Assembly (NCBI GenBank): GCA_027622355.1
Contig: JAQBZT010000038.1
Location: 1-14,445, forward strand
Length of the DNA: 14,445 bases
Source: a bacterium
GTDB taxonomy: Bacteria; UBA8248
Direction of reading: 5' to 3'
The stretch's first letter is position 1; the number at the start of each line of letters is the position of its first letter. This document shows, one piece after another, positions 5,594-11,613 of this stretch. The position numbers and the translations under genes are program-made. The notes beneath the pieces were generated by a model. That model was not told where the DNA came from and ran no database searches. It saw only the letters and a list, made by a program, of their open reading frames with translations.

Positions 5594-6550
5594 GGGAAGC
5601 GAGGAAGGAAGAGGACGCGCCTGGGCGAGCTTCTCCCGGGCCGCCGCGATGTCGGTGCGAATCTGGGCAACGAGAGCGTCGGGCCCGTCGAATTTTCTCT
5701 CCGCCCGGATGCGCGCCACGAACTCCACCCGGATGGTGCGGCCGTAGAGGTCGGCCCCGCCCTCGAGAAGGTGCGCCTCCACCGTCACCCGGCGCCCCTG
5801 AAAGGTCGGCCGCTCGCCCACGTTCGCAACGGCGGGAAGGCGGGGGCCGCTCCGCCCTTCCACCTGCACCCAACAAGCGTAGACGCCGTTCGCGGGAAGG
5901 AGAAGGGCGGGATAGTCCACGTTCGCCGTCGGGATGCCGATCGTCCGCCCCCTGCCCTCGCCATGAATCACGGGGCCCTCCACAAGATGATACTGACCCA
6001 GCCGCAGGCCGGCTTCCTCGACATCTCCCCCCGCGATCAGGGCGCGAATCTCGGTGCTGCTCACCCGTCTTTCCTCGAAGAGAAAAGGCTCGATCACTTT
6101 CACCGCAAACCCGTTTTTCGCCCCCTCCGCCGCAAGAAGCGCGACATCGCCCGCGCGCCCCTTGCCGAAGCGGAAGTTGAACCCGACCGCCACGAGGGCC
6201 GGACGCACCCCCTCGCGGATGATGCGCCGGATGAATTCGGTGGCCTCGGTCTTGGCCAGGGCCGGGGTGAACGGCTGGACGACCACGGCGCCCAGCCCTT
6301 GATCCGCGAGGCGGGCGAGCTTCTCCTCGAGCGTGGTCATGAGGGACGGCATGCGCTCGGGCGCGATCACCGACAAGGGATGGGGATCAAAGGTGAGGAC
6401 GGCGCTTCGCCCGCCCCGCGCCTGGGCCTCCCGGTTGATGAGCCGGCAGATTTCCCGGTGGGCCAGGTGAACCCCGTCGAAATTGCCGATGGTCAGGGCG
6501 GCGAGGCCGGCATCGGGGGGGATGGATTCAACGTCGCGGTAGATGTCCAC
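5582..6550 (-). CDS. ribF: Bifunctional riboflavin kinase / FAD synthetase
   Basis: The 322-aa product makes FMN from riboflavin plus ATP and then adenylylates it to FAD. The N-terminal nucleotidyltransferase domain (about 15-175) has IGNFDGVHLAH (21-31), TFDPHP (53-58), VGFNFRFGKGRAGD (122-135) and SSTEIR (164-169). The C-terminal kinase domain (about 184-310) has the HGEGRGRTIGIPTANV nucleotide/flavin loop (196-211), NVGERPTF (243-250) and the EAHLLE strand, whose first Glu (258) is a candidate catalytic base. The first motif reads HLAH where most homologues have HxGH. The start is GTG at 6550, the position where homologues begin (MxIYR); a nearby ATG at 6570 is in another frame. It is convergent with the exporter gene, with a 12-bp 3' overlap and no terminator between. 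Confidence 0.95.
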   Translation of the reverse strand: MDIYRDVESIPPDAGLAALTIGNFDGVHLAHREICRLINREAQARGGRSAVLTFDPHPLSVIAPERMPSLMTTLEEKLARLADQGLGAVVVQPFTPALAKTEATEFIRRIIREGVRPALVAVGFNFRFGKGRAGDVALLAAEGAKNGFAVKVIEPFLFEERRVSSTEIRALIAGGDVEEAGLRLGQYHLVEGPVIHGEGRGRTIGIPTANVDYPALLLPANGVYACWVQVEGRSGPRLPAVANVGERPTFQGRRVTVEAHLLEGGADLYGRTIRVEFVARIRAERKFDGPDALVAQIRTDIAAAREKLAQARPLPSSLPLNS

Positions 6551-6586
6551 GCAGGGGCTCTCTTTCCATGAAAAGACGACGTTTCC

Positions 6587-6618
6587 CGGCGAAAGGGGGA
6601 CATGCTTTCCTTTCGCCG
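6587..6618 (-). other. Inverted repeat in the ribF leader
   Basis: A perfect 10-bp inverted repeat CGGCGAAAGG/CCTTTCGCCG (6587-6596/6609-6618) with a 12-nt loop lies 37-68 nt upstream of the ribF GTG. It does not match the FMN riboswitch, which is far longer and multi-armed. It could be an operator for a dimeric regulator or an mRNA 5' stem-loop. A weak -10-like TAGATA follows on the minus strand at about 6624-6629. Confidence 0.5.
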
Positions 6619-6680
6619 AGGGGTATATCTAGCAGAGGGGGCGCTTTCCCCGCAATGCCGGGCGGTGTGCCCTTCATTCG

Positions 6681-6710
6681 TTGCGCAGGACAATTCCTTT
6701 TGATTACTAT
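6681..6710 (+). promoter_or_regulatory. Possible promoter of the tolC-ruvX-mltG cluster
   Basis: TTGCGC (6681-6686, 3 of 6) and TACTAT (6705-6710, 4 of 6) are separated by 18 nt in the 245-bp gap between ribF and the tolC-like gene. They lie in one of the few AT-rich patches of that gap. The match is modest; the rest of the gap shows only the ribF-leader inverted repeat. Confidence 0.3.
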
Positions 6711-6795
6711 GTGCCGGAGAGGTTTTCCTCTTTGAGGCGCTCTTCGGCAGGCCAGAGCCTTCACGGTCTTTCTCACCCGAAAAGGAAACCACGCT

Positions 6796-8409
6796 GTGCC
6801 AAATCGTCACGCTTCATGTATTGCCGCAGGGTTGTCGCTGGCGTTTCTCGCCGCCGGTTTCGGAGGTGGGGCCTGGGGAGCGGAAAGCAAGCCGGCCGCC
6901 CCCTCCGAGGGGAAGCTGATCTTCAAGCGGCCGTCGAGCCCGGTGACGCCCCGCGCCATCCGCGGGCCGGAAATCCGCATAACCATCCAGGAGGCCGTCA
7001 GCCTTGCCCTCGCGCGGAACTTCGACATCACCATCGAGGCGCACAACCCGCGCATCCGCGAGGCGGAGCTGAAGCGGGAAAAATCCGTATTCGACCCCGC
7101 CCTGGTCGGAAACGCGAGGTCCAACAGCACGAAAACCGATACGGTCAGCGGCTTTTTCAACTCGGGGCCCACCATCTCGAAGCAACGTGAATTCAGCGGT
7201 GGACTTGAACAGCGGATCATTACGGGCGCACAGTACTCCCTGCTCTTCCGGGATCTGCGCGAAACGTCCAACAACCGTTTCCGCGGCTTCGACCCCAGCA
7301 TCGGCACCCGGCTGACATTCACCATCACCCAGCCCCTGCTCAAGAATTTCGGCCTCGACGCCAACAAGGCCAACATCCGGATCGCCACCGCCAACCTCGA
7401 TCAATCTATCCACGCCTACCGGGGAAAAGTGATCGATGTCGTCAACAGCGTCGAACAGGCCTACTGGGACCTCACCTTCGCCATCGCCAACCTCAGCTTC
7501 CGAAAAAAATCGCTGGAGCTGGCGAAGGATCTTCTGCGGCGCAACAAGATACGCGTCCAGGTCGGCTCCCTTGCCCCCATCGAAATCCTCGAGGCCGAAG
7601 CCACGGTGGCTTTGCGGGAGGAGACCCTGATCGTCGCCGAGCGCGAAGTCAAGGATCGTGAGGATGCGCTCAAAAAACTTCTCAATATCACCAGCGACAT
7701 TCCCTCCTGGTCCATCCAGCTCGTTCCGGGGGACAAGCCGGTGTTCCGGATGGTCCGTCTGAACGAGATGAGCCTGACCATGAAGGCCCTCCAGATGCGG
7801 ACGGACCTCAAAAGCGCCCGGCTCGAAGTGAACAAGGGGGAAATCGATATCAAGCGCACCAAGCGGAATCTTCTCCCCACGCTGGATGCAAACGGATCTT
7901 TCGCCAGCGACGCCATCGACAACAACCGGACGAACTCCCTGAACCGCCTCTCCGGCGCCGAGGGCTACATCGTCGAGGGCGGCGTGTGCCTCCGCATCCC
8001 GATCGGCAACCGCCAGGCCCAAGCCGATCTCGAAAAGGCGAAGCTGAGAACGCGCCAGGCGCGCGTCCAATTCAGCCAGCTCGAGCAGAGCGTCATGGAG
8101 GAGGTGCGGCGGGCGGCCCGCCGGGTACGCACGGACATGAAGCGGGTCGAGGTCACGCGAATCGCCCGCAAGCTGGCCGAAGAGCGCCTCGACGCCCAGG
8201 AGAAAAAATTCCAGGTCGGCCTCTCCACGAGCCGGGATGTGCTCGAGGATCAGGAATCCCTGGCCAACGCGCTCACCAACGAGGTGCAGGCCCACGTCGA
8301 CTACCAGAAAAGCCTGGCCAATCTGGATCGCGTGACCCACTCCACCCTTCAGCGGTTCCGGATCCAGCTGGCCGATCCGCGCCAAATACCGGGCACACCG
8401 GATAGATGA
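6796..8409 (+). CDS. TolC-like outer-membrane efflux protein
   Basis: The 537-aa product is an outer-membrane channel of the OEP/TolC family, which trimerises to form the exit duct of tripartite efflux pumps or type I secretion systems. The N-terminal signal peptide has a hydrophobic core (9-24) and an AWGA-ES cleavage site near residue 29. Two repeated OEP halves follow: the first begins at about residue 64 (ITIQEAVSLALARNFDI) and the second begins around 320 (NEMSLTMKALQMR). Each carries long amphipathic helices (for example SVEQAYWDLTFAIANLSF). The GTG start has AAAGGA (6781-6786) 9 nt upstream. No fusion-protein or pump gene adjoins it; the partner must be elsewhere. It is the first gene of the right-hand cluster, and its stop overlaps the ruvX ATG (ATGA). 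Confidence 0.9.
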   Translation: MPNRHASCIAAGLSLAFLAAGFGGGAWGAESKPAAPSEGKLIFKRPSSPVTPRAIRGPEIRITIQEAVSLALARNFDITIEAHNPRIREAELKREKSVFDPALVGNARSNSTKTDTVSGFFNSGPTISKQREFSGGLEQRIITGAQYSLLFRDLRETSNNRFRGFDPSIGTRLTFTITQPLLKNFGLDANKANIRIATANLDQSIHAYRGKVIDVVNSVEQAYWDLTFAIANLSFRKKSLELAKDLLRRNKIRVQVGSLAPIEILEAEATVALREETLIVAEREVKDREDALKKLLNITSDIPSWSIQLVPGDKPVFRMVRLNEMSLTMKALQMRTDLKSARLEVNKGEIDIKRTKRNLLPTLDANGSFASDAIDNNRTNSLNRLSGAEGYIVEGGVCLRIPIGNRQAQADLEKAKLRTRQARVQFSQLEQSVMEEVRRAARRVRTDMKRVEVTRIARKLAEERLDAQEKKFQVGLSTSRDVLEDQESLANALTNEVQAHVDYQKSLANLDRVTHSTLQRFRIQLADPRQIPGTPDR

Positions 8410-8846
8410 CGGACGGACGAACCCTCGGCGTCGATTTTGGGGAAAGCCGGGTCGGCACCGCGTTGAGTGATCCGCTCGGGATGATGGCCCAGCCCTTCGA
8501 ACTGATCGAACGCGAGAGCGACGCCCAGGTGGCGGACGAGATAGACCGCATTGTCCGGGCGCACGAGGTCACCCGCGTCGTCGTCGGCGTTCCCATATCG
8601 CTTTCGGGCAGGGACTCTCCGCAAACCCGGCGTACCCGGAATTTCATTCGCCGCCTCCGCAAGCGCCTCGAGGTGAAGGTGGACACCTGGGATGAGCGCC
8701 TGAGCACCGAGGAGGCGGATCGCGCCATGCGGGAGATGGGCTTCTCTCCGAAAAAGCAGAAAGAAAAACGCGACATCATCGCGGCCCAACTGATCCTTCA
8801 AGGATACATGGATTGGCGCCAGCACCGGTCTGCGAGACTGTCATGA
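8406..8846 (+). CDS. ruvX: RuvX/YqgF-type RNase H-fold nuclease
   Basis: The 146-aa product is a full-length YqgF/RuvX family protein, known as a putative Holliday-junction resolvase and as a nuclease in 16S rRNA 5'-end maturation. Family motifs are all present: LGVDFGESRVG (7-17) with D10, VVVGVPISLSG (58-68), DERLST (96-101) with E97, and RDIIAAQLILQGY (122-134) with D123. D10, E97 and D123 fit the acidic metal-binding triad of the fold. The ATG at 8406 overlaps the upstream tolC-like stop, and its own TGA overlaps the mltG ATG, so translation of three genes is coupled. The ruvX-mltG pairing is common in bacteria. Confidence 0.93.
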   Translation: MTDGRTLGVDFGESRVGTALSDPLGMMAQPFELIERESDAQVADEIDRIVRAHEVTRVVVGVPISLSGRDSPQTRRTRNFIRRLRKRLEVKVDTWDERLSTEEADRAMREMGFSPKKQKEKRDIIAAQLILQGYMDWRQHRSARLS

Positions 8847-9892
8847 TCTCCGAGTGGCTGCCCCGGGCATCAAAGCGATGGAAGCTTCTCGGCATGATCT
8901 TCATCCTTGCGGCCGCCGCCATCGGCGGGGGATACGCATTCCTTCAAAGGGATTTCGCCACCCCCTTCAGCCACAAAGACACCCAGATCGTTCTCGTCCG
9001 CGTACCGCTGGGCGCCGGCATCAACCAGGTGGCGCGCGACCTCTCCCAAAAAAATCTCATCCGCAGCGCCTGGCTCTTCGCGCTTCAGGCCCGCCTCCGG
9101 GGCGGCGCCACGCGAATCCACCAGGGCTTCTACGAGTTCCGCCCCTCGATGCGGCCATGGGCGATCTACAGAAGCCTGATCGAGGGCCGGGTGGCGTACC
9201 GGACATTCACGATCCCCGAGGGCTTCACGCTCCCCGACATCGCCGCCGCCATCGAAAAGGCCCAGCTGGGAGAGCGGGGGGCCATCCTCCTCCTGGCGCG
9301 GGACGCGGAGTTTCTCTCGACCCTGAAGATCCCCAAAAAATCCATGGAGGGCTACCTGTTTCCGGCCACCTACCGCTTTCCCCTTGGCACCTCCCCCCGG
9401 CACATCCTCCGGATAATGACAGGCACCCTGCGCGAGAAAATCCGGCCCGCCATGCGGGCGCGGGCGGCCCAGATGGGCTTCACCCTCCACCAGGTCCTCA
9501 CCCTCGCCTCCATCATCGAGAAAGAGACCTCCGTGCCATCCGAAAGGCCCCTGATCGCAGCGGTTTTCCTGAACCGGCTGAAACGCAACATGCCCCTGCA
9601 GAGCGACCCGACCGTCATCTACGCCCTCCCGAATTTCGACGGAAACCTCCGCCGGAAGGACCTCTCCTACGATTCCCCCTACAATACCTACCGCCGGCGG
9701 GGGCTCCCCCCCGGCCCCATCGCCAGCCCCGGGCTCGAATCCATCCGGGCCGTTTTATTCCCGGCCAAAGTCGACTATTTGTACTTTGTGGCCACCAACG
9801 AGGGAGGCCACAAATTTTCCCGCACCTACAAAGAGCACCAGCAGTCCGTCGTCCGCTACCAGCTTCGCAAAAAGCGAAAGGTTGACCGATAA
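8843..9892 (+). CDS. mltG: Endolytic murein transglycosylase MltG (YceG)
   Basis: The 349-aa product cuts nascent peptidoglycan glycan strands and so sets chain length. After a basic cytoplasmic start (KRWK) there is a single transmembrane anchor at about residues 14-34, then a LysM-like region (LVRVPLGAGINQVARDL, 51-67) and the YceG catalytic domain. The catalytic Glu is E226 in ASIIEKETS, followed by ERPLIAAVFLNRL and the MPLQSDPTVIYAL motif (250-262). The GLPPGPIASPG segment near the C-terminus is also conserved. The start at 8843 overlaps the ruvX stop (ATGA); a TTG 30 nt upstream is in frame but adds residues from inside ruvX and is less likely. No transcription terminator follows; the next gene is 149 nt downstream. 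Confidence 0.94.
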   Translation: MISEWLPRASKRWKLLGMIFILAAAAIGGGYAFLQRDFATPFSHKDTQIVLVRVPLGAGINQVARDLSQKNLIRSAWLFALQARLRGGATRIHQGFYEFRPSMRPWAIYRSLIEGRVAYRTFTIPEGFTLPDIAAAIEKAQLGERGAILLLARDAEFLSTLKIPKKSMEGYLFPATYRFPLGTSPRHILRIMTGTLREKIRPAMRARAAQMGFTLHQVLTLASIIEKETSVPSERPLIAAVFLNRLKRNMPLQSDPTVIYALPNFDGNLRRKDLSYDSPYNTYRRRGLPPGPIASPGLESIRAVLFPAKVDYLYFVATNEGGHKFSRTYKEHQQSVVRYQLRKKRKVDR

Positions 9893-9919
9893 GGTTCTGT
9901 AATGGCATGGTTTTTGGTG

Positions 9920-9976
9920 GATCTCCCCAGGAGATCGGACCCGGCAAGGGAGCCGGGTACCCGCCCGGCGGGGCGG
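9920..9976 (+). other. Three consecutive stem-loops between mltG and the receiver gene
   Basis: Three stems lie nose to tail: GATCTCC/GGAGATC (9920-9926/9930-9936), ACCCGGC/GCCGGGT (9939-9945/9952-9958) and CCGCCC/GGGCGG (9961-9966/9971-9976). None is followed by a U-run, so they are not classic terminators. The 149-nt spacer (9893-10041) is the only sizeable gap in an otherwise tightly packed cluster. A short CTCTCAG at 9982-9988 recalls one piece of the glycine riboswitch, but the rest of that aptamer is missing. This may be a structured leader, an attenuator or just GC-rich DNA. Confidence 0.4.
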
Positions 9977-10041
9977 ACGCCCTCTCAGCGAAATCACCCG
10001 GCCACCTCACCCGACAAACGCCCGGGCGGAGAGTGAATTTC

Positions 10042-11610
10042 ATGGCAAGCAACATCCTGCTGGTGGACGACAGCGTCCTCATTCAAAGAGTGGTGGAACT
10101 CACCTTTGAAGATCAGAACGCCTCCGTCAATATCGCCACGAACCCGGCGGATGCCCTTGCGCTTGCCCGCCAGATCAAGCCCAACGTCGTACTCGTCAGC
10201 GCCCAGCTGAGAAGCGGGAACGGAATCGATTTTTGCGAACAGCTTCGGGCGGAGGCCGATCTCGCCTCCATCCCCGTCCTGATGTTCATCAACGCCCAGG
10301 GAGGCCCCTCCGCCGAGCAGGCGCTGAGGGCCGGAGCGGCAAGCACAATCATCAAGCCCTTCGAGCCGGAAAAACTTCTGGCTGAGGTGAACCGCATTCT
10401 CGCCTCTCCACCGGGCGCCGTTGCCGATCCGGCTGCGGCCGCCGAGCAGCCCGTCGCCGCCCCGGGTGAGAGCGAAGAGTTTGCCGCCCTGTTCGCCGAC
10501 GATGAGGAAACGCTGCTCGACTTCCCCGGGGAGGCTGCGGCCGCTCCCGCGAAAGCCAGCGCACTCGATTCGATCTTTTCACCGGGAGATGAATCGCTCG
10601 ATCTCGAAGAGTCGCTCGATCTGGAGGAATTGTCCGATCTTCCGAAGCCCGGCGCCGCCGAAATCCCCATCCCCCAGTTTGCGGACGCAGACGAAATGGA
10701 GGAAATCTTCGGGATCCCCGAGGCGGAGGAGACGTCAGCGGATTCTTCCCCCGATGAGTCTCAAGGAAACATCGACGATCAAAGCCTCGAGGCGGCGGAG
10801 AGCGCACTGGCCGCCCTCGAAGCGGAGCTGGCCAGCGAACTGATGTCGGGGGGAGCGCCCCTGGAGACCTCCACTGCCAAAGCCGAGGCACACCACACGG
10901 GAGCGGACGCCGAACTTGCCGCGGCCGAAGCCGAGCTGGCCATCCTTGAGGAGGAGCTTTCCAGTGCCCTTATGTCGGAGGTCAAAGAGGGGACAAAAAG
11001 CGCCCAAGGCGACGATGCGGATCTTCTCGCGGAAGCGGAAATTGCCGCGGCCGAGGCGGAACTCAACGCGATTCAGGGAGAACTCGACGCGATTCACGGC
11101 GAACTCGACTCCTTGAACGAGCCGAAGGCGGCTCCCAGGCCCGACATCCTTGATGCGGATGCGGACGATGAAGAGGCCTTCGACCTGGAACTGTCCGGCA
11201 CGGAAGAGTTGGCCCTGGAGGCGGGACCCGCACCCGCCGAAGCCTCCGGAGAAACAGAGTTCGAGATGGAAGATACGCTCGATCTGGAGGAGATGGCGGC
11301 GACGGACGCCCCCGGCCTCGAGATGGACGACACCGGGCTCGAACTCGAAATAGATGACTTCGAAGGTGAAGTCGATCTCGAGCTGGCCAAGCAGCTCGCC
11401 GAGGCGTCCGAACTCGAGGGCGGGAAAGAAGCCGCTCCTGCCGAAGACAACATCATCCGGTCGGCCCTGGAAAAATCCGTCGAGCGCACCCTCGAAGGAA
11501 TCATCCCCCCCATGCTTCGGCATGTTGAATCCATCGTGGAAGAAATGCTGCCCGGCCTCGTTGAGAAGGTGGTTCTGCGGGAAATCGAAAAAATCAAGCG
11601 CGGAGAGTAA
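10042..11610 (+). CDS. Pseudo-receiver protein with long acidic repeat region
   Basis: The 522-aa product starts with a response-regulator receiver fold (1-120): ILLVDDSVLIQRVV with acidic residues D9/D10 and the conserved Lys K105 in IIKPFEP. The phosphoacceptor position is serine (S53 in VVLVSAQL), and the usual Thr/Ser region reads MFINAQ, so phosphorylation by a histidine kinase is unlikely. Residues about 125-465 are very acidic and Ala/Glu/Leu-rich, with three related helical repeats (252-270, 288-312, 331-357; core AAEAELA-I--EL) and DLEE runs. The last about 55 residues (468-522) look like a distinct amphipathic helical tail that turns basic at the end. No DNA-binding domain is present. 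The ATG has GGAGAG (10028-10033) 8 nt away; it ends 3 nt before valS. Its architecture recalls Myxococcus FrzS-type pseudo-receiver scaffolds, but this is analogy. Function unknown. Confidence 0.85.
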   Translation: MASNILLVDDSVLIQRVVELTFEDQNASVNIATNPADALALARQIKPNVVLVSAQLRSGNGIDFCEQLRAEADLASIPVLMFINAQGGPSAEQALRAGAASTIIKPFEPEKLLAEVNRILASPPGAVADPAAAAEQPVAAPGESEEFAALFADDEETLLDFPGEAAAAPAKASALDSIFSPGDESLDLEESLDLEELSDLPKPGAAEIPIPQFADADEMEEIFGIPEAEETSADSSPDESQGNIDDQSLEAAESALAALEAELASELMSGGAPLETSTAKAEAHHTGADAELAAAEAELAILEEELSSALMSEVKEGTKSAQGDDADLLAEAEIAAAEAELNAIQGELDAIHGELDSLNEPKAAPRPDILDADADDEEAFDLELSGTEELALEAGPAPAEASGETEFEMEDTLDLEEMAATDAPGLEMDDTGLELEIDDFEGEVDLELAKQLAEASELEGGKEAAPAEDNIIRSALEKSVERTLEGIIPPMLRHVESIVEEMLPGLVEKVVLREIEKIKRGE

Positions 11611-11613
11611 ATT

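Noticed and set aside
6551..6680. FMN riboswitch upstream of ribF
   Set aside because: Only one simple hairpin is present; the multi-helix junction and its conserved sequence blocks are not seen.
6814..8385. 523-codon minus-strand open frame
   Set aside because: It is antisense to the tolC-like gene, which has a signal peptide and OEP motifs; the antisense product has none.
8813..8842. Upstream TTG start for mltG
   Set aside because: It would lie well inside ruvX; the ATG at 8843 makes the same ATGA overlap as the previous gene pair and places the membrane anchor normally.
9930..9995. Glycine riboswitch
   Set aside because: A GGAGAT and a CTCTCAG are present at suggestive places, but the conserved CCGAAGG core and the AAAAGGAC tail are missing, and the downstream gene has no link with glycine.
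9907..10041. N-terminal extension of the receiver protein
   Set aside because: The extra 45 codons are Gly/Pro-rich with no family similarity and cover the stem-loops; the receiver fold starts directly at the ATG at 10042, which has a good ribosome-binding site.
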